Positions 23,241-32,329 of a DNA stretch of 64,000 nucleotides are shown piece after piece. The DNA lies in contig FODP01000002.1 of NCBI GenBank assembly GCA_900110395.1, forward strand, positions 1 through 64,000. Direction: 5' to 3'. The translations under genes and the position numbers were made by a program. How positions within the stretch are numbered: position 1 is the stretch's first letter; every line of letters begins with the position of its first letter. The notes beneath the pieces were generated by a model. That model was given only the letters and a program-made list of their open reading frames with translations, searched no databases and was not told the DNA's origin. Source of the DNA: Rhodospirillales bacterium URHD0017. GTDB taxonomy: Bacteria; Pseudomonadota; Alphaproteobacteria; Reyranellales; Reyranellaceae.

Positions 23241-24044
23241 TCAGCCTCTGCGGTCGAGAAAAGCCCGCAACAACGATGCGCAGAAGGTGGCATGGGAATA
23301 TGGCAAACCGTGGCGGGAATGGCCGATCACATTGAGCTCGGCATCGGGCAGCAGCCGATGCAGCTCGGCCATGACCGGCACCGGGATGAAGGGACTCCCG
23401 TCGGGATGCAGCAGCAGCGTCGGCTGGGTGATGGCGTTCAGCCGCGATGAAAGATCGGTGCCGATCAGCACGCGCAGGGCATTGAGGATCGACTCTTGCG
23501 GCCACTTCTCCTGCTGAGCGGCGAACCAGGCGCGCTGTTCAGACGACAGCGCATCGTCGTGGAAGCGGTCTCGCAGGAAGGCATCAGACCAGGCTTTCAC
23601 ACCGCCTTCGTCGAGCTGCCGCCGCCAAGCTTCGACTCGCTGGATCGAGGCACCGAGGTGAGCGCCGTTGCTGACGGTGAGCGTCGCGATGCGCTGCGGC
23701 TCTGCCAGTGCAGCGGCGAGCGCCACCGTGCCGCCGATCGACTCTCCGACCAGGTGAAAGCGCCGCAATCCGGCGGCGTCGGCGACGGCGAACAGGTCCT
23801 CGACCATCTGCTCGAGCGACCATTTGAAGTCTGCCGCCGGGATATTCGAGCGCCCGTAGCCACGCATGTCGAAGCTGACAAGCTGGTGGGCATCGGCCAA
23901 TGCCGGGAACCAGCCGGTCCAGATCCCGGCACTGGCGCCGATCCCGTGATGGAACAGGATCGGCTCTCGCGGCGCTCGGCCGGACGTCACCTGGTCGATG
24001 GCTTCGTAGTGCAGGCCGCCTTGCCGGGTCGTCGCGAGCGGCAT
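23241..24044 (-). CDS. Alpha/beta hydrolase
   Basis: 267 residues, cytosolic, with the classic alpha/beta-hydrolase layout: oxyanion region HHGIGAS (about 32-38), SFDMRGYGRS, nucleophile Ser102 in VGESIGG, acid in LHPDGSPF and His in GHSRHGLPYSH. It resembles 3-oxoadipate enol-lactonase or C-C bond hydrolase relatives, but substrate specificity is open. The ATG at 24044 lies 2 bases after the stop of the upstream Bug receptor gene, indicating one transcript. Its substrate may be related to the compound captured by that receptor. Confidence 0.85.
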   Translation of the reverse strand: MPLATTRQGGLHYEAIDQVTSGRAPREPILFHHGIGASAGIWTGWFPALADAHQLVSFDMRGYGRSNIPAADFKWSLEQMVEDLFAVADAAGLRRFHLVGESIGGTVALAAALAEPQRIATLTVSNGAHLGASIQRVEAWRRQLDEGGVKAWSDAFLRDRFHDDALSSEQRAWFAAQQEKWPQESILNALRVLIGTDLSSRLNAITQPTLLLHPDGSPFIPVPVMAELHRLLPDAELNVIGHSRHGLPYSHATFCASLLRAFLDRRG

Positions 24045-24046
24045 GT

Positions 24047-25021
24047 CTAGTCGGCGCGCATGCCGGCTTCCTGGATGACCTCCGCCCATTTCTTGCGATC
24101 GGCGATGATGGTGGCCTTGAGGTTGGCCGGCGAGCCGATGGTGGTATCCATGCCGTTGTCGAGGAAGCGCTTCTGCACGTCGGCCTTGGCGACGGCAGCA
24201 CGCAGCGCCTTGTTCCACACGTCAGTGAGGTCGGCCGGCAGGCCGCGCGGGCCGAAGACCGCGAACCAGTTGACCACCGAATAGCCCGGAACGAACTGCG
24301 AGATCAGTGGCAGGTCAGGAAACATCGGCGATTGCCGGGGCGAGCCGAAGGCGATCGGTATCAGGTTCTTGCCGGCGATCTGGCCGAGGAACTCCGGCAT
24401 GTTGCCGAACATCACATCGCAATTGCCGGCAACCATGTCCTGGATGGCCGGCGCGCCGCCGCGATAGGGCACGTGCAGGAGATTGACGCCGGCCATCTTC
24501 TTGAACAACTCCCCGGCCAGATGCTGCGACGTGCCGTTGCCGGCTGAGGCGTAGGAGATCTTGCCGGGGTTTTTCTTGGCCTGCTCGATCAGGTCCGGCA
24601 CGGTGCGAAACGGCACGTGCTTGCCGAACACCAGCATGTTGTAGACGCCGACGATGCTGGCGATCGGCGTCAGGTCGGTATCGACGTTGATCGGCAGCTT
24701 CTGGCCCGGCATGACCGGCGACACGCACATCGCCGCCATTGCCGCCAAACCGACCGTGCGCCCGTCCGGCGGCGAATTGGCCACGGCCTCGTTGGCGATG
24801 AAGCCCGACGCACCCGACTTGGTCTCGACGATCACGTTCTGCCCGATCTCGGGCTTCAGGGCGTCGGCCAGGATGCGGCACAGCAGGTCGGCGGTCCCAC
24901 CCGGCGGAAAGCCGCAAAAGAAGCGAACGTCACCGCCGATCTTGGCCTGCGCCCAGGCAGGTGATGCGACAAGGCCGAGCGCAGCGGCATTGGCCGCTGC
25001 CAAAAGAGTCCTGCGTTTCAT
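24047..25021 (-). CDS. Tripartite tricarboxylate transporter receptor (Bug/TctC)
   Basis: 324 residues. Signal peptide (KRRTLLAAANAAALGLVASPAWAQ) followed by the Bug fold: GGTADLLCRILADAL, NVIVETKSGASG, HVPYRGGAPAIQDMVAGNCD, and the C-terminal ADRKKWAEVIQEAG helix. These periplasmic proteins bind small carboxylated or aromatic compounds. No TctA/TctB membrane genes are nearby, as is common for orphan Bug proteins. A GGGAGGAAAT site precedes the ATG at 25021. It is divergent from another Bug gene across 43 bases. Confidence 0.9.
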   Translation of the reverse strand: MKRRTLLAAANAAALGLVASPAWAQAKIGGDVRFFCGFPPGGTADLLCRILADALKPEIGQNVIVETKSGASGFIANEAVANSPPDGRTVGLAAMAAMCVSPVMPGQKLPINVDTDLTPIASIVGVYNMLVFGKHVPFRTVPDLIEQAKKNPGKISYASAGNGTSQHLAGELFKKMAGVNLLHVPYRGGAPAIQDMVAGNCDVMFGNMPEFLGQIAGKNLIPIAFGSPRQSPMFPDLPLISQFVPGYSVVNWFAVFGPRGLPADLTDVWNKALRAAVAKADVQKRFLDNGMDTTIGSPANLKATIIADRKKWAEVIQEAGMRAD

Positions 25022-25064
25022 TTTATTTCCTCCCAAAGCGCGGCAAACCTAGCATAGTTTCCCC

Positions 25065-26051
25065 ATGATCAAATTTCGCCGCCGCGCCACGCTTGCCGGC
25101 CTCGCCGCTCTGCCGCTAGCCGTTGCTACGAATGTCCGCGCGCAGGCCGTAGATTTCCCCGATCGTCCGCTACGCCTCGTCGTCGGTTTTCCGCCCGGCG
25201 GGCCGAACGATCTTCTCGCCCGCATCGTGGCACCCGGTATCGGCGAGCGGTTGAAGCGCTCCGTCGTTGTCGAGAACCGCGCCGGCGCCAATGGCGAAAT
25301 CGCTGCCGCCTCGGTCGCGAAGTCGGCACCGGATGGCAGCGTGATCATGCTGGCATCGAACGGCTCGACCACCGTGGCGCCAGCGCTCAACCCCAACCTG
25401 GCGTATGATATCCGCACCGATTTTGCCGCCGTCGCACCGATCGGCATCAATCCCATGCTGCTGGTCGTGCGCAACGACCTGCCGTCCAAGGATGTCACCG
25501 AGCTCCTGGCGCTGGCGCGCGCCCAGCCGGGAAAGCTCAACGGCGCATCAGCCGGCGCGGGCGGTGCGACCCACCTCGCCCTCGAGCTGTTCAAGGCGAT
25601 GGGCAAGGTCGACATCCTGCACGTGCCGTACAAGGGCGGCGGCCCGGCCATGGCCGACCTGATGGCGGGCCTGGTCGATGTCTATTTCGGCGGCCTGTCG
25701 ACGGCGCTGCCGCACGTCAAAGCGGGCAAGATGCGAGCGCTCGGTCAGACCTCCCTCGCCCGCTCGGCCGCGGCACCCCACATTCCGACCATCGCGGAAG
25801 CCGGGCTGCCTGGCTATGAGGCCGCGATCTCCTACGGCATCTTCCTGCCGGCCGGTGCATCACCGGTTCTGGTCGACCGCCTGCATGCCGCCGTCGACGC
25901 CACGGTGCGGTCGCCCGACGTCGCGCGCAAATTCACCGACTTGGGCGCCGATCCTCAGTTCGGCACACCTTCGGAGTTCGCGGCTTACGTTGCCGACGAT
26001 CTCGCCAAGTGGGCCCGCCTCGCCAAGGAGGCGGGCCTCAAGGTCGAGTAG
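25065..26051 (+). CDS. Tripartite tricarboxylate transporter receptor (Bug/TctC)
   Basis: 328 residues with signal peptide (RRRATLAGLAALPLAVATNVRAQ) and Bug motifs: RLVVGFPPGGPNDLLARIV, SVVVENRAGANG, VPYKGGGPAMADLMAG and a C-terminal KWARLAKEAGLKVE. Expected role is periplasmic capture of an organic acid. It is divergent from the Bug gene at 24047-25021, so the 43-base gap must contain both promoters or a shared one. Its stop abuts that of the convergent NIPSNAP gene. Sequence differs clearly from the neighbouring Bug protein, so they probably bind different ligands. Confidence 0.9.
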   Translation: MIKFRRRATLAGLAALPLAVATNVRAQAVDFPDRPLRLVVGFPPGGPNDLLARIVAPGIGERLKRSVVVENRAGANGEIAAASVAKSAPDGSVIMLASNGSTTVAPALNPNLAYDIRTDFAAVAPIGINPMLLVVRNDLPSKDVTELLALARAQPGKLNGASAGAGGATHLALELFKAMGKVDILHVPYKGGGPAMADLMAGLVDVYFGGLSTALPHVKAGKMRALGQTSLARSAAAPHIPTIAEAGLPGYEAAISYGIFLPAGASPVLVDRLHAAVDATVRSPDVARKFTDLGADPQFGTPSEFAAYVADDLAKWARLAKEAGLKVE

Positions 26052-26378
26052 CTACTTGACCGACGAGAACGCCGTCGGCGTCAGTAGCTGATTGGCGACG
26101 TTGGCGACGATCGGGCCGTCCTTTTCGGTCTCGGCGCGCTTGGCGAGCCACTCGGGATCGGCCTGGAAAGCGTTCCATTTCTTGTCGCGGTCGGCGAGCG
26201 ATTCCCAAGCCAGCAGGTAATAGAGCTCCTGGTTGGACTCGCCCACCAGCGTGGTCCAGAAGCCCGCCTGCTTGATACCGTGCTTCTCCCACAGCTTCAG
26301 CGTGGTGTTGGCAAAGCGGTTGAGCAGCGCCGGAAGACGGCCGGGTATGCATTTGTAGACACGGAGTTCGTAGATCAT
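26052..26378 (-). CDS. NIPSNAP-family protein
   Basis: 108 residues forming one ferredoxin-like NIPSNAP domain: MIYELRVYKCIPGRLPALLN at the start, a central G-F-W-T-T strand, and YYLLAWESLADRDKKWNAF. Members occur in catabolic clusters and may bind or convert small hydrophobic compounds, but no reaction is established. It follows the MBL-fold hydrolase gene by 12 bases in one operon. Confidence 0.9.
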   Translation of the reverse strand: MIYELRVYKCIPGRLPALLNRFANTTLKLWEKHGIKQAGFWTTLVGESNQELYYLLAWESLADRDKKWNAFQADPEWLAKRAETEKDGPIVANVANQLLTPTAFSSVK

Positions 26379-26390
26379 TTCCTTCCCCTT

Positions 26391-27278
26391 CTAGAAGCTT
26401 GCGTCGAATCGCGGCACGAAGCCGCTTCCCTTGTGATCGATGTGGCAGGTGAACGGTGCGCCGAAGTGGCAGGGCATCAGGCGCGCGCCCGAGCCGGCGC
26501 AGTGCTCCAGCGCCTCGCGTCGACTCTTGCGGGCGCCGACAGCCTCGCCGCAGGCAAAACTGTTCCACTCCGGATGATAGACCTGCAGGGCATGATGCAG
26601 GATGTCGCCGCAGAACAACGCCTTCTCGCCGCGCGATTCGAACTTGATCGCGATTGTGCCGGGCGTATGGCCAGGTGCGGGCTCGACCTTGAGGTTCTCG
26701 TCGAGCTGGGCGGCGCCATCGACCAGTTGCGACAGTCCTGCCTCGACGACCGGCAGCACCGAATCTCGGAATGAGCCGGCATTGGCCGGCGCGGTCTTGG
26801 GATCGGCGTCGACCTTGAGATAGTGGTCGTAGTCGGTACGGCTGAAGACGTATTTCGCGTTCTTGAAGGTCGGTACCCACTTGCCGTTCTCGAGCCTGGT
26901 GTTCCAGCCGACGTGATCGACGTGCAGGTGGGTGCACATCACCATGTCGACCTGGTCGGGTTCGACGCCGGCCGCCTTCAGCCGCGCCAGGTAGGGTGTC
27001 TCCATCAAGTGCCACTTGGGCCGGTGCGGCCGGGACTTGTGGTTGCCCACACAGGTGTCGATCAGGATGCGCTTGCCACCGACGGTCAAAAGCCAGCTAT
27101 GGACGCTGAGCTTCAGGGAGCCCGACGGCTCGTCGTAGTGATTGGGCAGCAGCCAGTCTCGATGTTCCTGCACCACGCCGGGCTGCCAGTCCGGGAAGAA
27201 CATCTTGGCGTCGAAGTTGGGCTCGTAGGACTCCTCGATGCGCTGCACCGTCGCCGCGCCCAGCTTCACTTCGGTCAT
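26391..27278 (-). CDS. MBL-fold metallo-hydrolase
   Basis: 295 residues with the metallo-beta-lactamase metal motif THLHVDH (about 116-122), a downstream metal-binding His in APGHTPGT, Asp in CGDILHH and His in CHFGAPFT. Length and layout match quorum-quenching-lactonase-like and other catabolic hydrolases rather than antibiotic beta-lactamases, and no signal peptide is present. A GGGAG site precedes the ATG. It is cotranscribed with the NIPSNAP gene downstream, suggesting a joint degradative step. The substrate is unknown. Confidence 0.88.
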   Translation of the reverse strand: MTEVKLGAATVQRIEESYEPNFDAKMFFPDWQPGVVQEHRDWLLPNHYDEPSGSLKLSVHSWLLTVGGKRILIDTCVGNHKSRPHRPKWHLMETPYLARLKAAGVEPDQVDMVMCTHLHVDHVGWNTRLENGKWVPTFKNAKYVFSRTDYDHYLKVDADPKTAPANAGSFRDSVLPVVEAGLSQLVDGAAQLDENLKVEPAPGHTPGTIAIKFESRGEKALFCGDILHHALQVYHPEWNSFACGEAVGARKSRREALEHCAGSGARLMPCHFGAPFTCHIDHKGSGFVPRFDASF

Positions 27279-27348
27279 ACATTGCTCCCACCCGGGCCGG
27301 GACCTTAGCGTCGGCGGATGGGTTTCAGGAAGGCCTGCGTTTCGTCGG

Positions 27349-27666
27349 CTAAAACAGCCGCGTCGCCATCTTGGCAGCGTGACGACGACTGCCGAACGCC
27401 GCGATCACGCCCACGGCGGAGCCGAATAGCAGCAGGGCGCCGAGGCGAAAGCCCATGTCGTCCGAGTCGATGCTGCCGGGCGCCAGAACGACGAACAGGA
27501 TGGTCGCGCAGAACAATGTCGTGGCCATGACCAGATTGCCGATCAGGCCGAACAGCATGGCCTGGATCGTCGAGCGTGCCCTGCGGCCTGCAAGGATGCC
27601 GATGAGGATAACCGCCGCGATCGTCAGATAATAAAGAGTCGCCGCCACAGCATACGCTCCGATCAT
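27349..27666 (-). CDS. Small integral membrane protein, 105 aa
   Basis: Three to four hydrophobic segments: about residues 5-25, 37-62 and 75-92. A basic loop (GRRARS) follows the first, and the tail is basic. No family is recognised. It lies near another small membrane protein on the same strand (27738-28046), 71 bases apart. The two share the pattern of several helices with short loops but no obvious sequence identity. Confidence 0.6.
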   Translation of the reverse strand: MIGAYAVAATLYYLTIAAVILIGILAGRRARSTIQAMLFGLIGNLVMATTLFCATILFVVLAPGSIDSDDMGFRLGALLLFGSAVGVIAAFGSRRHAAKMATRLF

Positions 27667-27737
27667 TGCTTGATCGAAGGATACGCCGCTTCAGCGCGCG
27701 ATCACGCGTGAGGTTGTATCAATTGAAGAACCGCCGA

Positions 27738-28046
27738 TCAGAACGGCAGACGTCGCGCCTCGACCTTTTCGAGATGACGATGCTCGAGGAGGGCAATGGC
27801 GGCGCTGCCCAGCGGCACCACAACCAGCAGCACGATGAAATGGACGCCGAGCATCCACCCGTCGAACATGCCCGGAACCACAGCGCCGATGCCAACCGTC
27901 GAGACGAAGAACAGGACGGCGAAGGCCAGACCGCAGATGGCACCCATGACGGCAGCCGCCAGCGTCGTCGACGCCATGGCGCGGCCGATGAAGTAACTGA
28001 GGGCGAAAGCGACGCCAGCGGCGACGATGGCGGTGATGCTTTCCAT
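27738..28046 (-). CDS. Small integral membrane protein, 102 aa
   Basis: Three hydrophobic segments (about residues 4-25, 32-55 and 65-88) with a short basic/acidic tail (LEHRHLEKVEARRL). The ATG at 28046 is preceded by GGAGGAG at about 9 bases, a strong ribosome binding site, so expression is likely. Not recognised. It is divergent from the amidase gene at 28155. Confidence 0.65.
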   Translation of the reverse strand: MESITAIVAAGVAFALSYFIGRAMASTTLAAAVMGAICGLAFAVLFFVSTVGIGAVVPGMFDGWMLGVHFIVLLVVVPLGSAAIALLEHRHLEKVEARRLPF

Positions 28047-28154
28047 AAAACGGTACTCCTCCAATACGCTCTCGACGGCGAGAAATCAGAGTCGGCTCTA
28101 TCGTCGAGATGTTAGTTTGGAGCAATTGCACAACCCCGGAAGCTACAAAAACGC

Positions 28155-29576
28155 ATGTCTGACAACCCTTCGACCTGGATTTCCGCATCGGAACTCACAA
28201 CACTTTATGCGCGTAAAGTCCTTTCCCCCGTCGACCTTGTCGAAGCGATGGCAGAACGTGCAGCGAAACTGCAACCTTCTCTCAATGCTTTTGTCCTTTT
28301 AGACGCCGAGTGCGCCCGGGTAGGGGCGAAGGCTTCGGAGGCACGGTGGCTCAAGGGTCAGCCCCTTTCGGCCCTCGATGGTGTCCCGACCACGATCAAG
28401 GACACGACGCCGGTAAAGGGATGGCCGACCCGCTACGGCTCGCACGCCACCGACGAGACCGCCGCCGTCGAGAACGCGCCCATCGTCGACCGCTTCCAGG
28501 CCGCCGGCCTCGTCCTCCTTGGCAAGACGACGACCCCCGAGTTCGGCTGGAAGGCCCTGACCGATTCGCCGCTGCAAGGCACTACCCGCAGCCCGTGGAA
28601 CCTAAAACACTCGCCCGGCGGTTCGTCGGGCGGCGCCTCGGCGTTGACGGCCGCCGGCATCAATCCATTCAACCACGGCAACGACGGCGGCGGCTCGATC
28701 CGCATCCCTGCAGCCCATACCGGCCTCGTCGGCTTGAAGCCGAGCTATGGCCGCATCGCCCAGTACCCAGCCGATTCACCGTTCGCCGATGTGATCAGCC
28801 AGGGCGTGCTGGCACGCTCGGTTCTCGACACAGCCCTGGTGCTCAATGTCGCCGCTGGCCCCGATCCGCGTGACTGGCGTTCCCTGCCAGCCGACCCGCG
28901 CGACCACACGGTCGGTCTCGACGATGGCGTGCGCGGCTGGCGGATCGGCTTGAGCCTCGATTTCGGCCACGTCGAAGCTGACCCCGAAGTGCGCGAACTG
29001 GTCGCCGACGCGGCCCGGCACTTCGAGGCCCTCGGCGCGCATGTCGAGGATGTCGGCCCGCTGATTGAGCCGCTGCAGAACAGCTTCGAGCCCTTGTGGA
29101 TCGGCAGCTTCGCCACCCGCTTGCGCCAGATCCCGAGCCAGCTGCATGGCAAGCTCGACCCCGGCTTCCGCGCCGCCGCAGAAAAGGGCCTCGCCATCAC
29201 ACTGGCCGACTACGCCCGATCCTACGAAGCCAAATCGAAGCTCGCCCGCGATCTCGCCCTGTGGCACCGCAAGTACGATCTCTTGCTGGCGCCGGTCACG
29301 CCGACCGCCGCCCCGCCGGTCGAAACCCTCTACAACTCGGACGCCTTCCCGCGCTGGACCAAGGGCGCGCCCTACACCCTGCCCTGCAATCTCACCGGCC
29401 AGCCGGCGGCGTCGATGCCGGCCGGCGTCAACAAGGCCGGCCTGCCGGTCGGCATCCAGCTCATCGGCCCGCCGCGCGCCGACCATCTCGTGCTGCGCGC
29501 CATGCGGGCCTACGAGAGTTCCTGCGGTTGGACCTGGCCGCAACAGAGGGTCGTCGAGACCCTGACGGCACTCTGA
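28155..29576 (+). CDS. Amidase, amidase-signature family
   Basis: 473 residues with the Ser-cisSer-Lys triad of the amidase-signature family: Lys82 in TTIKDTTPV, the glycine/serine-rich GGSSGG at 155-160 supplying the cis-Ser, and nucleophile Ser181 in GGGSIRIPAA. It hydrolyses an amide to acid and ammonia; whether it acts on aryl amides, indole acetamide or another substrate is not shown. It is cytosolic. It is not accompanied by GatB/GatC, so it is not the tRNA amidotransferase subunit. It appears monocistronic and has a weak ribosome binding site. Confidence 0.9.
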   Translation: MSDNPSTWISASELTTLYARKVLSPVDLVEAMAERAAKLQPSLNAFVLLDAECARVGAKASEARWLKGQPLSALDGVPTTIKDTTPVKGWPTRYGSHATDETAAVENAPIVDRFQAAGLVLLGKTTTPEFGWKALTDSPLQGTTRSPWNLKHSPGGSSGGASALTAAGINPFNHGNDGGGSIRIPAAHTGLVGLKPSYGRIAQYPADSPFADVISQGVLARSVLDTALVLNVAAGPDPRDWRSLPADPRDHTVGLDDGVRGWRIGLSLDFGHVEADPEVRELVADAARHFEALGAHVEDVGPLIEPLQNSFEPLWIGSFATRLRQIPSQLHGKLDPGFRAAAEKGLAITLADYARSYEAKSKLARDLALWHRKYDLLLAPVTPTAAPPVETLYNSDAFPRWTKGAPYTLPCNLTGQPAASMPAGVNKAGLPVGIQLIGPPRADHLVLRAMRAYESSCGWTWPQQRVVETLTAL

Positions 29577-29660
29577 CGCGATACCCACGCGGTTGTGAAT
29601 TGGGCGGTGGCCGTCGCTCGGCCACTGTCACTCCCTGTGAACAACGCAAGGGAGGCAACG

Positions 29661-30338
29661 ATGCATAGGATCATCAAGACGACAGCGCTGGCCGCGACGG
29701 CCGCGGCATTGGCATTCGTTGGCGGCTCACAGGCACAGCAGCCGCCGCCGCAGTTTCCCGACATGACGTTCTTCGTCACCAGCGTCGGCGGCCCGCAGGG
29801 CGCCAACTATGGCGGCCTCGAGGGAGCGGATCGGCACTGCCAGACGCTGGCCGCCAAGGCCGGCGCCGGCAACAAGACCTGGCGCGCCTACCTCAGCACC
29901 CAGGCCGTGGGCGGCGCCACCGCCGTCAATGCCAAGGACCGCATCGGCAAGGGGCCGTGGACCAACGCCAAGGGCGTGGTCATCGCCACCAATGTCGAGG
30001 ACCTGCACTCGGCCAACAACAAGATCGCGGCGGAGACGATCGTCGCCGAGACCGGCCGCCTGATCCCAAGCCGGCTCTATACAGTCAACCAGCACGACGT
30101 GCTTACCGGCACGCAGGCCAACGGCACCGCCTTCCCGCCCGACAAGGACATGACCTGCGGCAACTGGACCAAGAGCGGCGAAGGCAACGCCATGTTGGGC
30201 CACGCCGACCGCATGGGGCTGCGCGACGACGACGCCTCGAAGTCGTGGAACGCGTCGCACCCGTCGCGCGCCTGCGACGCGGCGTCCCTGGTCGCTACCG
30301 GCGGTGCCGGGCTGCTCTATTGCTTCGCGGCCAACTGA
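29661..30338 (+). CDS. Secreted lectin-like protein
   Basis: 225 residues. Signal peptide (HRIIKTTALAATAAALAFVGGSQAQ), then a glycine-rich domain resembling the C-type-lectin/endostatin-like fold seen in secreted alphaproteobacterial 'lectin' proteins: FFVTSVGGPQGANYGGLEGA, W-R-A-Y-L-S, DRIGKGPWTNAKG. Four cysteines (in RHCQ, MTCGNW, RACDA, LYCFA) could form two disulphides. It is probably periplasmic or outer-surface. The ATG at 29661 follows GGGAGG. Ligand unknown. Confidence 0.6.
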   Translation: MHRIIKTTALAATAAALAFVGGSQAQQPPPQFPDMTFFVTSVGGPQGANYGGLEGADRHCQTLAAKAGAGNKTWRAYLSTQAVGGATAVNAKDRIGKGPWTNAKGVVIATNVEDLHSANNKIAAETIVAETGRLIPSRLYTVNQHDVLTGTQANGTAFPPDKDMTCGNWTKSGEGNAMLGHADRMGLRDDDASKSWNASHPSRACDAASLVATGGAGLLYCFAAN

Positions 30339-30356
30339 GGTCGAGCAAGCCGAGAT

Positions 30357-31331
30357 CTAGGAATCGACTTTCACGCCCGCGGTCGTGATGACCTTTTCCC
30401 ACTTGTCGATTTCGCTCTGAAGGAACTTGGCCGTGTCGGCCGGCGTGGCGCCGACCGGCACGACCGCCTGCTCGGCCAGCCGCTTGCGCAGCGCCTCGTC
30501 CTTCATCGCCTTGCCGGCTTCGGAGGCGAGTCTGTCGACGATGTCCTGCGGCGTGCCGGCGGGGGCCAGGAACATGACCCACGACGAGGATTCGATGGGA
30601 GGCCCGCCCGATTCGACGATAGTCGGCACTTCTTCCGCGCCGGGCACACGCTCCTTCGACAGCATGCATAGAGCTTTCATCTTGCCAGCGCGCACCTGGG
30701 ACATCACGCCGATCGGGACGTCGAGCAGCAGCTGAATGTTGCCCGCGACGAGATCGGCGAGTGCCGGCGCCGTACCCTTGTAGGGAACGTGCACCATATC
30801 GATGCCGGCGACCTGCTTGATCAGCTCGCTGGTGAGATGGGCGGCCGCACCGACGCCGGATGATCCGAACGAGATCTTGCCCGGGTTCTGCTTCGCGTAG
30901 GCGATGAACTCGGCCATGTTCTTGACCGGCAGCGAGTTCGACACCGAGACCATGATCGGCGCGATGGCGACCAGCGAGATTGGCGCGAAGCCCTTCACGA
31001 GATCGAACTTCAGCCTGCCGGCATAGAGCGTCTTGTTGGCGGCGTGCGCGGCGATAACCGTCAGGAAGGTGTAGCCGTCGGGTGTCGCGTTCGCGACCAT
31101 CTCGGCGCCGATCAGCGAATTGGCGCCGGGCTTGTTGTCGACCACGAAGTTCTGGCCGACGGCCATCTTCTCGAGCGTCAGCCGCGTCACGACGTCGGTC
31201 AGGCCGCCAGCCGTGTAAGGCACCACCCAGCGGATCGGCTTGCTGGGCCACGTCTGTGCGCGCAACGCGCCCGGCGTCAACATCGCAGCCGTGCTCGCCG
31301 CCAGTACGCCGCGGCGGGTCAACTTGCTCAT
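30357..31331 (-). CDS. Tripartite tricarboxylate transporter receptor (Bug/TctC)
   Basis: 324 residues with a twin-arginine-like/Sec signal (KLTRRGVLAASTAAMLTPGALRAQ) and Bug signatures: RWVVPYTAGGLTDVVTR, NFVVDNKPGANS, MVHVPYKGTAPALADLVAG and a C-terminal EIDKWEKVITTAGVKVDS. It is the third Bug receptor in the window. It lies 23 bases after the SDR dehydrogenase gene in the same orientation, so the pair may serve uptake and oxidation of one compound. Confidence 0.9.
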   Translation of the reverse strand: MSKLTRRGVLAASTAAMLTPGALRAQTWPSKPIRWVVPYTAGGLTDVVTRLTLEKMAVGQNFVVDNKPGANSLIGAEMVANATPDGYTFLTVIAAHAANKTLYAGRLKFDLVKGFAPISLVAIAPIMVSVSNSLPVKNMAEFIAYAKQNPGKISFGSSGVGAAAHLTSELIKQVAGIDMVHVPYKGTAPALADLVAGNIQLLLDVPIGVMSQVRAGKMKALCMLSKERVPGAEEVPTIVESGGPPIESSSWVMFLAPAGTPQDIVDRLASEAGKAMKDEALRKRLAEQAVVPVGATPADTAKFLQSEIDKWEKVITTAGVKVDS

Positions 31332-31354
31332 TTCCCTTTGCTCCCGTCGTTCGA

Positions 31355-32254
31355 CTAGTCGAGGTCCAGGCCGTTCATGCCGGCGTTCTTGCGCGCCTTC
31401 TTGGCGAGCTCAGTCAGGATCTTGCCCGCGGCGCGCGGGTCGAGGATCGGCTTGGATTCCGGCCCCTTGTGCCAACCCTCGGCCACCGCAAACTGACCGT
31501 TGCCGGCCTGGAAGACGCGGCCGGTGACCTCGCGGCTTTCTTCGCTCACCAGCCAGGTGGCGACAGGCGCGATCCATTTCGGGCTGCGCGTCTCCTTGTC
31601 CTCTTCGGTGTAGGTGCGCAGGTCCTCGGTCATGCGCGTGAAGGCTGACGGCGAGATCGAGTTCACGGTGATGCCGTAGCGGCCGAGCTCGCGCGCCGCG
31701 ATGACGGTGAACGAGGCGATGCCCGCCTTGGCCGCACCGTAGTTGGTCTGGCCGATATTGCCGTAGATGCCCGATACCGATGTCGTCGTGATGATGCGCG
31801 CATCGACCGGTCCGCCCTTGGCCTTGGCCTGATCGCGCCAGTAGGCCGCGGCGTGCCGCGCCGGCGCGAAGGTGCCCTTCAGGTGCACCTTGATGACGGC
31901 GTCCCACTCGTCCTCGGTCATGTTGACCAGCATGCGGTCGCGCAGGATGCCGGCGTTCAGCACCACGGCGTCGAGCTTGCCGAAGGCCGAGACCGCCTGG
32001 TCGATCATGCGCTTGGCGCCGTTCCAGTCGGAGACGTCGTCGCCATTTGCCACCGCCTCGCCGCCCTTGGCCTTGATCTCGTTCACGACCTGCTGGGCGG
32101 GACCGACGTCATTGCCCTTGCCGGCGCGATCGCCGCCCAGGTCGTTGATCACGACCTTGGCGCCGTGCTCGGCCAGCATCAGGCAGTGCTCCCGGCCGAC
32201 GCCGCGCGCCCCACCCGTCACGATCGCCACGCGGCCTTCGCACAATCTTGCCAT
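31355..32254 (-). CDS. Short-chain dehydrogenase/reductase (SDR)
   Basis: 299 residues, cytosolic. NAD(P)-binding TGGARGVG (13-20), NAG at about 100-102, catalytic Ser near 159-161, and Tyr172/Lys176 in NYGAAKAG. The long C-terminal extension and the INDLGGDR segment resemble SDRs of the multifunctional-enzyme type (3-hydroxyacyl-CoA dehydrogenase-like). The ATG at 32254 begins the conserved GRVAIVTGG strand. It is upstream of a Bug receptor in one operon and divergent from the serine hydrolase gene. Confidence 0.9.
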   Translation of the reverse strand: MARLCEGRVAIVTGGARGVGREHCLMLAEHGAKVVINDLGGDRAGKGNDVGPAQQVVNEIKAKGGEAVANGDDVSDWNGAKRMIDQAVSAFGKLDAVVLNAGILRDRMLVNMTEDEWDAVIKVHLKGTFAPARHAAAYWRDQAKAKGGPVDARIITTTSVSGIYGNIGQTNYGAAKAGIASFTVIAARELGRYGITVNSISPSAFTRMTEDLRTYTEEDKETRSPKWIAPVATWLVSEESREVTGRVFQAGNGQFAVAEGWHKGPESKPILDPRAAGKILTELAKKARKNAGMNGLDLD

Positions 32255-32329
32255 CGCTCCCTCCCGTTTCTGGCGTGTCTGGAGGCGATTTCCTGCGCTA
32301 GTCTGGCGACCCACGCAAGGAGGATCGCC

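Noticed and set aside
30295..31251. Long open frame on the minus strand overlapping the Bug receptor
   Set aside because: It is an Arg/His/Gly-rich out-of-frame shadow of the receptor gene, with no domain. The receptor frame has signal peptide and family motifs.
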